A DNA stretch of 64,000 bases from Mycobacterium sp. 141 (GCF_000382405.1 NZ_KB908256.1:1-64000), one strand, 5' to 3'. Counted from the stretch's first letter, positions 49,167 through 58,903 are shown. The notes: generated from the letters alone by a model not told the origin. Program-made: numbers and translations.

Positions 49167-49540
49167 CCGCCACGGCTGAGGCCATCGCGATGGCCGAGGT
49201 GGCCGCCCACGCGGCGGCCGGCAAGCTCGCCGACGACGTCGTGGTGATCGACGTGTCCGGGCAGCTGGTCATCACCGACTGCTTCGTGATCGCCTCGGCA
49301 TCCAACGAACGGCAGGTCAACGCCATCGTCGACGAGGTCGAGGACAAGATGCGCCTGGCGGGCTACAAACCGGCCCGTCGGGAGGGCGCCCGTGAAGGGC
49401 GCTGGACGCTGCTGGACTACGTCGACATCGTGGTGCACATCCAGCACCAGGACGAGCGCAACTTCTACGCACTGGACCGCTTGTGGCGGGACTGCCCGCT
49501 GATCTCCGTGGAGCTGGATCACGACGGCTCCGCCGAATGA
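49163..49540 (+). CDS. rsfS: Ribosomal silencing factor RsfS
   Basis: RsfS binds ribosomal protein L14 and blocks subunit joining in starved cells. The 125-aa protein has the RsfS core: [20 protein letters not shown] (about 28-47), the basic [18 protein letters not shown] and the [24 protein letters not shown] stretch. Its start overlaps nadD (ATGA). Pairing with nadD is conserved across actinobacteria. Confidence 0.95.
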   Translation: MTATAEAIAMAEVAAHAAAGKLADDVVVIDVSGQLVITDCFVIASASNERQVNAIVDEVEDKMRLAGYKPARREGAREGRWTLLDYVDIVVHIQHQDERNFYALDRLWRDCPLISVELDHDGSAE

Positions 49541-49547
49541 GGGCGCG

Positions 49548-50216
49548 ATGAAGGTTCGGCGGCTCGTGCTACTCCGGCACGGCCAGACCGAGTACAACGC
49601 CGGCAGCCGGATGCAGGGCCAGCTCGACACCGACTTGTCCGATCTGGGTCGGGATCAGGCTGCGGCGGCCGCCGAGGTGCTGGCGAAACGACAACCGCTG
49701 CTGATCGTCTCGTCGGATCTCAAACGTGCACTGGACACCGCCATGACGCTCGGGGACCGTGCCGGACTGCCGGTGCGGGTCGACGAGCGGCTCCGCGAGA
49801 CGCATCTGGGGGACTGGCAGGGCCTGACACACCTGGAGGTCGACGCCCTGGCACCCGGGGCAAGGGCGGTGTGGCGCGAAGACGCCCGGTGGGCGCCGCA
49901 CGGTGGTGAGAGCCGTGTCGACGTTGCCTCGCGCAGTATTCCTCTGGTGGCTGAAATCGTTGCCGGGCAACATGAGTGGGGGCTCGACGCACCTGAACGG
50001 CCGGTGGTGCTGGTGGCCCACGGTGGTTTGATCGCAGCGCTCACGGCGGGGTTGTTGGCTCTGCCGGTCGAGAACTGGCCGGCGCTGGGCGGTATGGGTA
50101 ACGCCAGCTGGGTACAGCTGACAGGCCATTCCGACGACGATGCGCCCTTCGGCGACATCCGGTGGCGGCTGGACGTGTGGAACGCCTCGGCGCAGGTGGC
50201 CAACGATGTCCTCTGA
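49548..50216 (+). CDS. gpgP: Glucosyl-3-phosphoglycerate phosphatase GpgP
   Basis: GpgP removes phosphate from glucosyl-3-phosphoglycerate, an early step of methylglucose lipopolysaccharide synthesis. It is a histidine phosphatase: [10 protein letters not shown] with phosphorylated H11, the acidic [10 protein letters not shown], and the second His in [12 protein letters not shown]. Length 222 aa matches Rv2419c. Its stop overlaps octT by 11 bases. ATG at 49548 follows a GAGGGCG site. Confidence 0.93.
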   Translation: MKVRRLVLLRHGQTEYNAGSRMQGQLDTDLSDLGRDQAAAAAEVLAKRQPLLIVSSDLKRALDTAMTLGDRAGLPVRVDERLRETHLGDWQGLTHLEVDALAPGARAVWREDARWAPHGGESRVDVASRSIPLVAEIVAGQHEWGLDAPERPVVLVAHGGLIAALTAGLLALPVENWPALGGMGNASWVQLTGHSDDDAPFGDIRWRLDVWNASAQVANDVL

Positions 50217-50967
50217 CCCCACGGTCGAGTCGTACCGCGGGGGCTCGGCGACGCTGTTGGTATTCGCCGATTCGCTGTCCTACTTCGGCCCGACCGGCGG
50301 CCTGCCGTCGGATGATCCCCGGATCTGGCCCAATATCGTTGCTGAACAACTGGGCTGGGACCTGGAACTCATCGGGCGCATCGGCTGGACCTGTCGGGAT
50401 GTGTGGTGGGCGGCTACTCAAGATCCGCGGGCTTGGGCGGCATTGCCGCGGGCGGGCGCAGTCATCTTCGCGACCGGCGGTATGGATTCGCTGCCGTCAC
50501 CGCTACCGACGGCGCTGCGGGAACTGATCCGCTATGTGCGGCCACCGCGGTTACGGCGATGGGCGCGCGACGGCTACGGGTGGGCACAGCCGCGGTTGTC
50601 GCCGATAGCCCGCTCGGCGCTGCCGCCGCACGTCACCGTCGAATATCTCGAAATGACCCGAAGCGCCATTGATTTCAACCGCCCGGGCATCCCGGTGGTG
50701 GCATCGCTGCCTTCGGTCCACGTCGCCGAGACCTACGGCAAGGCTCACCACGGTCGGGAGCCGACGGTGCAGGCCATCACGGTGTGGGCCGAGCAGCACG
50801 ATGTTCCGCTGGTGGACCTGAAAGCGGCCGTCGCCGACGAAGTGCTCAGCGGGCGGGGCAATCCCGACGGTATCCATTGGAGCTTCGAGGCGCACCGGGC
50901 GGTGGCCGAGTCGATGATCAAGGCCTTGATGGCAGCAGGCGTCCCGCAACAGAATTCCGCCGACTGA
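50206..50967 (+). CDS. octT: Diglucosylglycerate octanoyltransferase OctT
   Basis: OctT acylates diglucosylglycerate with octanoate in methylglucose lipopolysaccharide biosynthesis (Rv2418c). The protein has an SGNH-hydrolase-like fold: an [12 protein letters not shown] block corresponds to the GDS motif with the catalytic Ser, and the C-terminal [13 protein letters not shown] supplies Asp and His. Length 253 aa. ATG at 50206 lies inside the end of gpgP, an 11-base overlap that couples translation. A start at 50140 would lie wholly inside gpgP. Confidence 0.9.
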   Translation: MSSDPTVESYRGGSATLLVFADSLSYFGPTGGLPSDDPRIWPNIVAEQLGWDLELIGRIGWTCRDVWWAATQDPRAWAALPRAGAVIFATGGMDSLPSPLPTALRELIRYVRPPRLRRWARDGYGWAQPRLSPIARSALPPHVTVEYLEMTRSAIDFNRPGIPVVASLPSVHVAETYGKAHHGREPTVQAITVWAEQHDVPLVDLKAAVADEVLSGRGNPDGIHWSFEAHRAVAESMIKALMAAGVPQQNSAD

Positions 50968-50969
50968 CG

Positions 50970-51809
50970 ATGGCTGTCGTGGTGGTGACAGACTCGTCGT
51001 CGAGGCTGGGGGTCGAACAGCGCGATGGCTGGGCGATCCGGCAGGTGCCGCTGCACATACTCGTCGACGGCATCGATGTGCGTGACGGCGTCGACCCGCT
51101 GCCGTGCGACATTCACGATCGGGCCCGGGTGACCACGGCCGGTGCCTCCCCGAGCGAGCTCGCGGCCGCCTACCGGCAGGCGCTGGCCGACAGTGACGGT
51201 GACGGCGTTGTCGCCGTGCATATCTCGGCGGCACTGTCGAGCACCTACAGTTCGGCCGCACTGGCGGCCCGGGAATTCGGCCAGGCGGTGCGGGTGGTCA
51301 ACTCGCGATCGGCTGCGATGGGGGTGGGGTTCGTGGCGCTCGCCGCCGCGCGCTCGGCCCGCACCGGGGCAGGCCTCGACGAGGTCGAGGCGGCAGCCCG
51401 CGCGACGGTGCCGCGCGGGCACGCGTTCATCGTGGTGCACCGGCTGGACAATCTGCGCCGCAGCGGTCGCATCGGCACCGCCGCGTCCTGGCTGGGTACC
51501 GCGCTGTCGCTCAATCCGTTGCTGACCCTGGACGTCGACGGCCGGCTGGTGCTCTCGCAGCGAATTCGCACGGTGTCGAAAGCCCGTGCGGCACTTGTCG
51601 ATCAGGTTGCCGGAGTGATCGGTGAACGGTCGGCCTGCGTTGCGGTGCACCACGTTGACAACGTTGCCGGCGCCGATGCGGTCGGCACCGCGCTCACCGC
51701 CCGACTGCCGCAGTTGGAAGCGCTGACGGTGACCGAGATGGGGCCGATGCTCGGCGTGCACGTCGGTGCGGGCGCGATCGGGGTGTGCGTATCGCTCGAC
51801 AGCGGGTGA
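50970..51809 (+). CDS. DegV-family fatty acid-binding protein
   Basis: A DegV domain protein (Rv2417c counterpart) that binds a single fatty acid and supplies it to other enzymes. The family pattern is VVVTDSSSRLG at the start, the fatty acid pocket regions PLHILVDGIDVRDG and VHISAALSSTYSSA, and a C-terminal TEMGPMLGVHVGAGAIGV. Length 279 aa. It starts two bases after octT, so it is in the same operon and could supply octanoate for OctT; that link is inference. Confidence 0.92.
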   Translation: MAVVVVTDSSSRLGVEQRDGWAIRQVPLHILVDGIDVRDGVDPLPCDIHDRARVTTAGASPSELAAAYRQALADSDGDGVVAVHISAALSSTYSSAALAAREFGQAVRVVNSRSAAMGVGFVALAAARSARTGAGLDEVEAAARATVPRGHAFIVVHRLDNLRRSGRIGTAASWLGTALSLNPLLTLDVDGRLVLSQRIRTVSKARAALVDQVAGVIGERSACVAVHHVDNVAGADAVGTALTARLPQLEALTVTEMGPMLGVHVGAGAIGVCVSLDSG

Positions 51810-51895
51810 CGGTGCCTAGCCCGCGAACCGCCCGGTAATCTGCCTGCGCTGGCGGGCGCGGCGCCCAAGTCGCACAATCGGACTATGGATCCACA

Positions 51896-52777
51896 ATGAC
51901 GGATCGAGGTCTGATCATGGACATGCTCTATTCACTCGGGGCGACCGCCCTCGGCGCGCTGATTCTGCTCTGGATCGGCGCCAGCAACATCCGCGTGATC
52001 AAACAGTACGAGCGGGGCGTGGTGTTCCGGTTCGGCCGCGTGCAGGACCAGGTCCGCGCACCGGGGTTGACCATGCTGATCCCGATCGCCGACAGACTGC
52101 AGAAGGTCAACACTCAGATCATCACCATGCCGGTCCCCGGACAGGACGGCATCACCCGCGACAACGTGACGGTGCGGGTCGATGCAGTGATCTACTTCAA
52201 CGTGGTCGACCCCGTGCGGGCAGTGGTCGATGTGCAGGACTACATGTCGGCGATCGGTCAGGTCGCGCAGACCTCACTGCGCTCGATCATCGGCAAGAGC
52301 AATCTGGACGATCTGCTGTCCAACCGCGAACGGCTCAATCAAGGATTGGAGCTGCTCATCGACAATCCCGCGCTGGGCTGGGGCATCCACATCGACCGGG
52401 TCGAGATCAAGGATGTGGTGTTGCCGGACACGATGAAGCGCTCGATCGCCCGCCAGGCCGAGGCTGAGCGCGAGCGGCGGGCCCGCGTGATCACGGCCGA
52501 CGGAGAACTCCAGGCCTCCGAGAAGCTCGCTGCAGCAGCCGATGTGATGGCTGCCGAGCCTGCCGCTCTGCAACTGCGACTGCTGGAGACCGTCGTCGAA
52601 GTGGCCGCGGAGAAGAATTCCACCGTGGTCCTGCCATTCCCGGTCGAACTGCTGCGATTCCTGGAGCGGGCCACACCGGAGCGGGCGCGGCCCGGCGTTC
52701 CCGACGACGCCCGCGCGATCACACTCGGCGAGCCGCTGCCCAGCCACACCGACCGAATGGCCGCTCCCGGTGCGTGA
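51896..52777 (+). CDS. Slipin / SPFH (band 7) membrane protein
   Basis: A 293-aa stomatin-like protein with an N-terminal membrane helix (residues about 8-28) and an SPFH/band 7 domain (YERGVVFRFGRVQDQVRAPG, then ITRDNVTVRVDAVIYFNVVDP). A coiled coil with MKRSIARQAEAERERRARVI follows near residue 180, and a variable tail ends the protein. Such proteins form ring scaffolds in membrane microdomains and often partner with NfeD proteins, not seen here. ATG at 51896 is used; ATG at 51917 is a shorter option. In M. tuberculosis the eis gene occupies this place, so this is a replacement. Confidence 0.88.
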   Translation: MTDRGLIMDMLYSLGATALGALILLWIGASNIRVIKQYERGVVFRFGRVQDQVRAPGLTMLIPIADRLQKVNTQIITMPVPGQDGITRDNVTVRVDAVIYFNVVDPVRAVVDVQDYMSAIGQVAQTSLRSIIGKSNLDDLLSNRERLNQGLELLIDNPALGWGIHIDRVEIKDVVLPDTMKRSIARQAEAERERRARVITADGELQASEKLAAAADVMAAEPAALQLRLLETVVEVAAEKNSTVVLPFPVELLRFLERATPERARPGVPDDARAITLGEPLPSHTDRMAAPGA

Positions 52778-52823
52778 ATGAACCATTTCCGTCGGCGCCC
52801 AGGAGCGGCCCAGACCGGTAGGT

Positions 52824-52853
52824 AGTTCATCCACAAAGCCGAGTTCATCCACA
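52824..52853 (+). repeat. Two direct copies of AGTTCATCCACA
   Basis: AGTTCATCCACA occurs at 52824-52835 and 52842-52853. The TCATCCACA core differs from a DnaA box (TTATCCACA) by one base. They lie in the gap before comEA, upstream of its TACGGT -10 element. Confidence 0.6.
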
Positions 52854-52915
52854 GTTGCCCGTCGACCGGGCGCTTCGCGGGCCGGCTCGTCCGAGCGTGT
52901 GCCTACGGTCGTGGC

Positions 52916-53734
52916 ATGTCCACCGAACTGCCCGAGCAGCGGCTGCGCCGTCGGCTGGCGCCCGCCGACACGATCCCCGATGATCTTGATTCCGAACGTG
53001 AGTCTGGTGCTCCACCACCGGACAGTGCGCTGACGCGCTGGCTGCCCGACACCACATCCGACGGATCATCGGGCTGGCTCGCGGCCGCGCGCGCCGACCC
53101 GGGACGGGCCGGCGTGGTGGCACTGGCCGTCGTCGGCGTGCTGGCCGTCCTGGTCACGGTGTTCACCCTGATCCGCGATAAGCCGCCGCCGGTGGCAGCC
53201 GCCAATCTTCCTCCGGTGCAGATGGTTTCGTCGGCAAGTGCCACACCGAGCGTCACCGCCGGGCCCGTGGTGATCAGCGTCGTGGGACTGGTTCACAAAC
53301 CCGGCCTGGTCACCGTGGACGCCGGAGCCCGCATAGCCGATGCGCTCGCCGCAGCCGGGGGCCCGCTGGACGGAGCCGATCTGGTCGGGCTGAACATGGC
53401 ACGGCGTGTCACCGACGGTGAACAGATCGTCGTCGGAATCGCTGCGCCGCCGGGAAAACCGGCCACCATGGGTAGTTCGGTGACGGGCGGGAGCGCTACG
53501 ACATCGGCCGGGCCGGCGGCACCAGGTATCGCTGGTGCGCCGGGACCAGTGGATCTCAACACCGCGACGGTGGAACAACTCGACGCGTTGCCCGGGGTCG
53601 GTCCGGTGACCGCGGCCGCAATCGTGGCCTGGCGCGACACCCATGGCCGGTTCGGCAGCGTGGATCAGCTCGGCGAGGTCGACGGAATCGGCCCGGCGCG
53701 CCTGGAGAAACTGCGGCCGTTGGTCCGGGTGTGA
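52916..53734 (+). CDS. comEA: ComEA-family DNA-binding protein
   Basis: ComEA is a membrane-anchored protein that binds external DNA in transformable bacteria. A membrane helix (about residues 65-90, VVALAVVGVLAVLVTVFTLI) is followed by an SLBB-like domain. A C-terminal helix-hairpin-helix pair follows (PVDLNTATVEQLDALPGVGP and the IGPARLEKL hairpin). Length 272 aa. ATG at 52916 has TACGGT ending six bases upstream, leaderless-like. It overlaps comEC by one base. Mycobacteria are not known to be generally competent, so the role here is unclear. Confidence 0.9.
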   Translation: MSTELPEQRLRRRLAPADTIPDDLDSERESGAPPPDSALTRWLPDTTSDGSSGWLAAARADPGRAGVVALAVVGVLAVLVTVFTLIRDKPPPVAAANLPPVQMVSSASATPSVTAGPVVISVVGLVHKPGLVTVDAGARIADALAAAGGPLDGADLVGLNMARRVTDGEQIVVGIAAPPGKPATMGSSVTGGSATTSAGPAAPGIAGAPGPVDLNTATVEQLDALPGVGPVTAAAIVAWRDTHGRFGSVDQLGEVDGIGPARLEKLRPLVRV

Positions 53735-55248
53735 TGGCAACCGAGCCCGAGGCCGAAATCGACCGGTTGGATCTACGGCTGGCGCCCGCGGCCCTGACAG
53801 CATGGATGGTGACGGCCACGGGAATCGTGTGGGGCATCGGGGGTTCGGCGCTCACGGTTGCGGCTGCTGTCGGGTTGATCGCAGGGCTGGCCCGGTTCAG
53901 CGGGATCCGGTTCGGCGTCGCCGCGGTCCTGGCGGTGGCAGCCGCCGGTGCGGGGTTCGCCGTGGCCATCGGCTTGCGGGTGCACCAACAGCAACACCAT
54001 CCCATCACGGTTCGCTACGGCGGGGGCGCGACGGTGGTTGTCACCCCGACCGAGACGCCGCGGATCATCACAGGCGGCCGGCTGATGTTCCGCGGTTCCC
54101 TGAGCGAACTGGACGGCAGCGCGGTGGCGGGACGGGTGCTGGTGTTCGCGCCGGCCGGCGGCTACACCGAGATGGCCACCGGACGTCCCGCGCGATTCCG
54201 GGCCGCGGTCGGCCGGCCCACGCGTCGCGATCTCACCGTGGCCGTTCTCACGGCGAGTGGGCGACCGTCGCTCGGGGCGGCCTCGGTGCTACAGCGGGCG
54301 GCTCAGCGGATCCGCGCTGGGTTCGCCGAGTCGGCGCGGGCCGCGTTGCCGGCAGACCAGGCAGCTATGTTGCCGGCGTTGGCGCTGGGGGACACCTCGA
54401 CCGTCGACGGGCAGACCACCGCCCGGTTCCGTACGGCCGGATTGACCCATCTGACCGCCGTGTCCGGCGCCAACGTCACCATCGTCTGCGGCGCACTGCT
54501 GCTGACCGCAGGAATCGTCGGGCCGCGGGTTGCGGTCGGGTTCGCGGCGCTCGGACTGATCGGATTCGTCATTGTCGTGCAGCCGTCGGCCAGCGTGCTG
54601 CGCGCCGCAGTAATGGGCGCGGTGACCCTTTTCGCGGTGCTGATCCATCGTCGACGGCGGGCCATCCCCGCCCTGGCGGCCAGCATCATCGTGCTCATGG
54701 TCGCCGCACCCGAACTCGCCGTCGACGCCGGGTTCGCCCTATCGGTCGCGGCGACGGCCGGCATCGTCGTGCTCGCGCCGGTGTGGACACGTCGGCTCGT
54801 GGCTCGTGGCTGGCCGCGACCGTTGGCGGCCGCCGTCAGCGTCGCCGCGGTTGCCCAGCTGGTCACCGCGCCGCTCGTGGCCGGGATATCAGGCACGTTC
54901 AGTGTGGTCGCGGTGGCCGCGAATCTTGCGGTCGCCGCGGTGATCCCTCCTATCACGGTGCTGGGAACCTCGGCCGCGGTGATCGCCACGGTGTGGCCCG
55001 CGGCGGCGCAACTGCTGATCCGGTTCACCGGTCCTGAGCTGTGGTGGTTGTTGTCGGTGGCGAACTGGGCCTCGGCGGTACCGGGCGCAGCGGTGCCGAC
55101 GCCGTCGGGGTGGGCTGGCGTGGCGCTGGTGGCTGTCGGTGTAGTGGCCCTTGTGACCACGTGGCGGTGGCGGTGGATACGTCAGACGACGGCCGGGCTG
55201 GCCGTGTGCCTGTTGGCCTGGATGATCGCGGATGTACTCCAGAGCTGA
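53734..55248 (+). CDS. comEC: ComEC/Rec2-type DNA channel protein, short form
   Basis: ComEC forms the membrane channel for DNA uptake. The Competence domain is present with many membrane helices and the family motif HLTAVSGANVTIVCG near residue 245, plus the AADQAAMLPALALGD-like signature (PADQAAMLPALALGD). The 504-aa protein ends after the last helix and lacks the C-terminal metallo-beta-lactamase-like domain found in full-length ComEC. I chose ATG at 53734 over GTG at 53731. Partnered with comEA and followed by holA. Confidence 0.88.
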   Translation: MATEPEAEIDRLDLRLAPAALTAWMVTATGIVWGIGGSALTVAAAVGLIAGLARFSGIRFGVAAVLAVAAAGAGFAVAIGLRVHQQQHHPITVRYGGGATVVVTPTETPRIITGGRLMFRGSLSELDGSAVAGRVLVFAPAGGYTEMATGRPARFRAAVGRPTRRDLTVAVLTASGRPSLGAASVLQRAAQRIRAGFAESARAALPADQAAMLPALALGDTSTVDGQTTARFRTAGLTHLTAVSGANVTIVCGALLLTAGIVGPRVAVGFAALGLIGFVIVVQPSASVLRAAVMGAVTLFAVLIHRRRRAIPALAASIIVLMVAAPELAVDAGFALSVAATAGIVVLAPVWTRRLVARGWPRPLAAAVSVAAVAQLVTAPLVAGISGTFSVVAVAANLAVAAVIPPITVLGTSAAVIATVWPAAAQLLIRFTGPELWWLLSVANWASAVPGAAVPTPSGWAGVALVAVGVVALVTTWRWRWIRQTTAGLAVCLLAWMIADVLQS

Positions 55249-55287
55249 ATGTCGGCATTGTCGTGCCGGCGTGACACCATCATCGGC

Positions 55288-56250
55288 GTGAGTCAACAGG
55301 CCGAAGGGCTGCACCTGGTGCTGGGTGATGAGGAACTGCTGGTCGAGCGCGCCGTCGCGACGGTGTTGCGTGCCGTGCGCGCGGAGGCGGGAGCCGATGA
55401 CGTGCCGGTGGACCGGATGCGCGCCGGTGAGGTGAGCACGAGCGAACTGGCCGAGTTGCTCAGTCCATCCCTGTTCGCCGAACAGCGTCTGGTGGTGCTC
55501 GATTCGGCTGCCGAGGCCGGCAAGGACGCAGTCTCGCTCATTGCCGGAGCAGCCGCCGATCTACCGCCGGGCACCTCACTGGTGGTCGTTCACTCCGGCG
55601 GGGGCCGAGCCAAGGCATTGGCCGATCAGTTGAAAAAGCTTGGCGCGCAGGTATATCCATGCGCACGGATCGCCAAGCCGGCTGAGCGGGCCGATTTCGT
55701 GCGGCGCGAGTTCCGGGCATTGCGGGCCAAGGTGTCCGACGACACCGTCAACGCGGTGCTCGACGCGGTCGGGTCGAACATCCGCGAGTTGGCCGCGGTG
55801 TGCTCACAGCTGGTGGCCGACACCGATGGGCAGGTCGACGCTGCCGCGGTCCGTCGGTATCACAGCGGTAAGGCCGAGGTGAAGGGCTTCGATATCGCCG
55901 ACAAGGCGGTCGTCGGCGACGTGTCCGCCGCCGCCGAAGCGCTCCGTTGGGCGATGCTGGCCGGTGAGCCACAGGTGGTGTTGGCTGATGCGCTGGCCGA
56001 GGCAGTGCACACCATCGCCCGGGTGGGTCCGCTGTCGGGAGATCCGTACAAACTGGCCGGCGAGCTCGGTATGCCGCCGTGGCGGATACAGAAGGCACAG
56101 AAGCAGGCGCGGCGATGGTCGCGGGATTCCGTCGCCGAGGCGATACGGGTGGTAGCCACGCTCAATGCAGACGTGAAGGGCGCAGCGGCGGATGCCGACT
56201 ACGCCCTTGAGGCGGCGGTGCGCCGAGTGGCGCAGCTCGCCGCCGGGTAA
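55288..56250 (+). CDS. holA: DNA polymerase III delta subunit
   Basis: HolA opens the sliding clamp in the clamp-loader complex. The 320-aa protein starts with [20 protein letters not shown], which matches the delta N-terminal fold, and has the characteristic [13 protein letters not shown] and [19 protein letters not shown] segments. It lacks a Walker motif, as expected for delta. GTG at 55288 is preferred; an upstream ATG at 55249 would add 13 residues with poor coding quality. It follows comEC after 39 bases, a pairing common in bacteria. Confidence 0.9.
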   Translation: MSQQAEGLHLVLGDEELLVERAVATVLRAVRAEAGADDVPVDRMRAGEVSTSELAELLSPSLFAEQRLVVLDSAAEAGKDAVSLIAGAAADLPPGTSLVVVHSGGGRAKALADQLKKLGAQVYPCARIAKPAERADFVRREFRALRAKVSDDTVNAVLDAVGSNIRELAAVCSQLVADTDGQVDAAAVRRYHSGKAEVKGFDIADKAVVGDVSAAAEALRWAMLAGEPQVVLADALAEAVHTIARVGPLSGDPYKLAGELGMPPWRIQKAQKQARRWSRDSVAEAIRVVATLNADVKGAAADADYALEAAVRRVAQLAAG

Positions 56251-56260
56251 AGCGTGAAGC

Positions 56261-56521
56261 TCAGAGCTTGTTCAGCGCGAGAGCCAGCGCGGACTTCTTG
56301 TTCGCGGCCTGGTTGGCGTGGATCACGCCCTTGCTGGCGGCCTTGTCGAGCTGACGGCTGGTCGACACCAGCAGCTCGGCGGCCTTGTCCTTCTCGCCCG
56401 CCTCGACGGCCTCGCGGAAGCCGCGAACGGCGGTGCGCAAAGACGACTTCACCGACTGGTTGCGCAGCCGGCGACGCTCGTTGGTGAGGATGCGCTTTTC
56501 CTGCGACTTGATGTTGGCCAC
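56261..56521 (-). CDS. rpsT: 30S ribosomal protein S20
   Basis: S20 is a small helical protein that binds 16S rRNA near its 5' domain. The 86-aa sequence begins [20 protein letters not shown] and has the conserved [20 protein letters not shown] ending. Transcribed toward holA, from ATG at 56521 with an AAGGAA ribosome site. Confidence 0.96.
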   Translation of the reverse strand: MANIKSQEKRILTNERRRLRNQSVKSSLRTAVRGFREAVEAGEKDKAAELLVSTSRQLDKAASKGVIHANQAANKKSALALALNKL

Positions 56522-57047
56522 GTAGCAGTTCCTTCGTAATTTTCTAGCTGGGATTACCTAAGTCTCGTGCGGTGCCCGCACAGCGGGCAGCGACTGCTCA
56601 GGGTACCAGCGCGGCACCCCAACTCCCAAAGCGGCGGCCGCCGAGCCCTGACCTGTTGCCATTCTTTTACCACGTCAACCTGCTCTTTGTCCTGCTGAAA
56701 CGGGCTACGTCGTTGGAAGGTGAAACGTGACCGGTGGTGCCCCACGCTGGGGATGGGCCTTAGCGCGACCCGGACGTGAGAAGTAGATGCGGCCTGGTGG
56801 AGATCACCCGGCTGGTTTGAAAGGACTCGCGCCCGCCCGGCCCAGGTTGCGGAAGCCCTGGTGCACGTGCGGTGTTAGCTCGTGCTGGCCGGGCTGATCT
56901 GCTGGACCATGTCGCCGAACTCGCGACGCTGGTACTCATCTGGCCCTAAGCAGCGGTGGTATTGCCGATCGCCCGGTTCACCGGATTCATCTGGCTTATC
57001 GTGGTCGGCGCACTTCTGCCGGAGCGCCGGACTGATCGGCGGCGCTA
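56522..57047. other. rpsT upstream region with a decayed hydrophobic coding fragment
   Basis: The part next to rpsT should contain its promoter. From about 56886 to 57081 one plus-strand frame reads RADLLDHVAELATLVLIWP, a stop, then AAVVLPIARFTGFIWLIVVG and [20 protein letters not shown] to a stop at 57079-57081. This looks like a membrane protein fragment broken by a nonsense codon. I cannot assign its family. The rest of the stretch shows no gene. Confidence 0.35.
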
Positions 57048-57905
57048 TCAGCTACGCGACCGAGCGCACACTCCCGGATGAACTTCAACGCGGTGCAGGT
57101 CGTTGCCCAGCTCGATCTGCCGGTCGAATTCCGTTGCGGCTCTGGCGCGCCACTCGTCTTCCTGGCCCGGAGCAATGGCCGGTACGTAGTGGGTGAGGAT
57201 GAGAATGCCGACCCCGGCGCGCGCGGCGGTGGCCGCAGCCTCCTCGACGGAGGAGTGGTAGTCGCAGATGTCCCGGATGCGCTGCATGGGTAGCTGCTCC
57301 ACCAGGTCCTTGCGGATCACGGTATGCACCAAGGCGCCCGCACCGGCGGCCAGTGCGTCCAGGCTCGCGCACGGTACCGTGTCGCCCGCGACCACGACCG
57401 AGGCGCCATGGTGTTCGAACCGGAACCCGATGGTCGGCGTCACGGGCCGGTGGTCGGTGGGGCCCACCAGGATTCGCACGCCGTCGCGATCCCACGCCAC
57501 CCCTTCGGTGTATTCGTGTACCTCCACCGGAGGTGGCGTGGTCAGATCGGCGTGATGAGCGATGCGGTACCCGATATCGGGCCCGAACGCCTCGAGCGTC
57601 GCCTCGACCACCCGTGCCGTTCCCGGCGGCCCGATGATCTGCAGCGGGGTCTGCGCGGCGAAGGTGGTCACCCACCGGGTGATGATGACGTCGCCCAGGT
57701 CGGCGATGTGATCGCTGTGCAGGTGGGTGAGCAGCAGCGCGCTCAGTGCATTGGCTCCGGAACCGGCTGCGGCCAACCGTTGTTGCACGCCGCGGCCGCA
57801 GTCGACGAGAAACGTCTGGCCACCGGCGCGGATCAGGGTGGCCGGGCCCGCCCGGTCCGGGTCGGGGATGGGGCTGCCGGTGCCGAGCAGGGTGACTTCG
57901 ATCAT
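57048..57905 (-). CDS. rnz: Metallo-beta-lactamase-fold hydrolase, RNase Z-like (Rv2407-like)
   Basis: This 285-aa protein has the RNase Z-type zinc site: [12 protein letters not shown] (H61, H63, D65, H66), the strand GDTVPC and the late LTHYVP His. It may cut tRNA 3' ends or act as a related phosphodiesterase. M. tuberculosis Rv2407 is annotated this way. The first residues [20 protein letters not shown] are the family start. ATG at 57905 is preceded by TATATC about seven bases upstream on its strand, leaderless-like. Its C-terminal end overlaps the decayed fragment of the other strand. Confidence 0.85.
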   Translation of the reverse strand: MIEVTLLGTGSPIPDPDRAGPATLIRAGGQTFLVDCGRGVQQRLAAAGSGANALSALLLTHLHSDHIADLGDVIITRWVTTFAAQTPLQIIGPPGTARVVEATLEAFGPDIGYRIAHHADLTTPPPVEVHEYTEGVAWDRDGVRILVGPTDHRPVTPTIGFRFEHHGASVVVAGDTVPCASLDALAAGAGALVHTVIRKDLVEQLPMQRIRDICDYHSSVEEAAATAARAGVGILILTHYVPAIAPGQEDEWRARAATEFDRQIELGNDLHRVEVHPGVCARSRS

Positions 57906-58006
57906 GCGCCCAGATATACACGTTCGTGCGTCTTGAACGAGGCCCTTTCGCACGGACCGTTGCCGACCTAGCCTGGTGTGAGGTGGATCACGATCGGAGG
58001 CGGGCG

Positions 58007-58438
58007 ATGCGGATCGCGGACGTGCTGCGCAACAAGGGGGCCGCCGTGGCGACGATATCTCCGGAAGCCACGGTTTCCCAGCTGCTGGCCGGGCTGAACG
58101 AGATGAACATCGGAGCGATGGTGGTGGTGGGATCCGAAGGGGTGGCCGGCATCGTGTCCGAACGGGACGTGGTGCGCAAGTTGCATGAACTGGGCAGCAG
58201 CCTGTTGGTCCAGCCGGTGTCGGAGATCATGACGACGGTTGTGGCCACCTGCACCCCACGCGACACGGTCGATCATCTCAGCGTTGTGATGACCGAGAAC
58301 CGGGTGCGTCACGTGCCCGTGCTCGACGGCGGCCGGCTGGCTGGAATCGTCAGTATCGGCGACGTGGTGAAAACGCGCATGGAGGAACTCGAGGCCGAGC
58401 AGCAACACCTGCAGGCCTACATCACGCAGGAGCGCTGA
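58007..58438 (+). CDS. CBS-domain pair protein (Rv2406c-like)
   Basis: This 143-aa protein consists of two CBS motifs: [20 protein letters not shown] with the first repeat, then [20 protein letters not shown] with the second, ending [23 protein letters not shown] pairs bind adenosine nucleotides or SAM and regulate partner proteins. No partner is evident next to it. ATG at 58007 has a GGAGG site six bases upstream. Confidence 0.9.
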   Translation: MRIADVLRNKGAAVATISPEATVSQLLAGLNEMNIGAMVVVGSEGVAGIVSERDVVRKLHELGSSLLVQPVSEIMTTVVATCTPRDTVDHLSVVMTENRVRHVPVLDGGRLAGIVSIGDVVKTRMEELEAEQQHLQAYITQER

Positions 58439-58687
58439 TACGTCCGCCGACGCCGTTGAGAAGGTCTCGGCGGAGGCGCCCCGATCGGCCGATCATGCGG
58501 TTGGCGCCCTCCAAAACTCAGGCCATGTCTCGGATCTCGGCTCGGCGGTGCCCGACACTTCGGGCGATCTCGGCCCCAGGTGAATGTCGGTGCGGCCAAG
58601 GTGAGTTGGAATCCAGTCGCGGCGATGGCATCGTCGAGGAACGCCTCGAGCCCTCGTTGCACCGTTAATTTGCTGTGGCGCAGGTTA
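58439..58687. other. Gap after the CBS gene, degenerate sequence
   Basis: No gene is supported in these 249 bases. A minus-strand frame starting near 58662 (MQRGLEAFLDDAIAATGFQL) has coding-like codons for about 30 residues and then loses character. It may be a remnant of a lost gene. Confidence 0.3.
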
Positions 58688-58903
58688 TTACGTGAGCGCG
58701 GCTTGACCAGCGACAGCTATGGTTCCTGGCTGCTTTGTGACCCCGCGGCGGTCGAGGAGTTGGTCGACGAACAGCATCCATCGAATCATCGCGGCATAAT
58801 CAGACTCGGCTTGGGCTTTCTTGACCTGCTGATAAGCACTAAAGATCTGGCTATCGAGCACGGAAAAGATCTGGCTATCGAGCACGGAAACCAAATTAAT
58901 CAT
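58688..58903 (-). CDS. Small hypothetical protein with an 8-residue tandem duplication, 71 aa
   Basis: I do not recognise a family. A frame from ATG 58903 (GGAAGG site eight bases upstream) encodes MINLVSVLDSQIFSVLDSQI and then FSAYQQVKKAQAESDYAAMI, a helical, amphipathic sequence. The peptide SVLDSQIF occurs twice in a row, the result of an exact 24-bp duplication (58841-58864 and 58865-58888). Base composition is distinctly lower in GC than neighbouring genes, which suggests acquisition from outside. The frame is kept open through the duplication. Confidence 0.45.
   Translation of the reverse strand: MINLVSVLDSQIFSVLDSQIFSAYQQVKKAQAESDYAAMIRWMLFVDQLLDRRGVTKQPGTIAVAGQAALT
58841..58888. repeat. 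24-bp exact tandem duplication
   Basis: The 24-bp unit starting AAAGATCTGGCTATCGAGCA occurs at 58841-58864 and 58865-58888 without differences. It falls inside the small hypothetical gene on the minus strand and adds eight codons in frame. Confidence 0.95.

Noticed and set aside
52824..52853. Possible replication origin from DnaA-like boxes
   Set aside because: Only two imperfect copies and no other origin features; dnaA and dnaN are not nearby.
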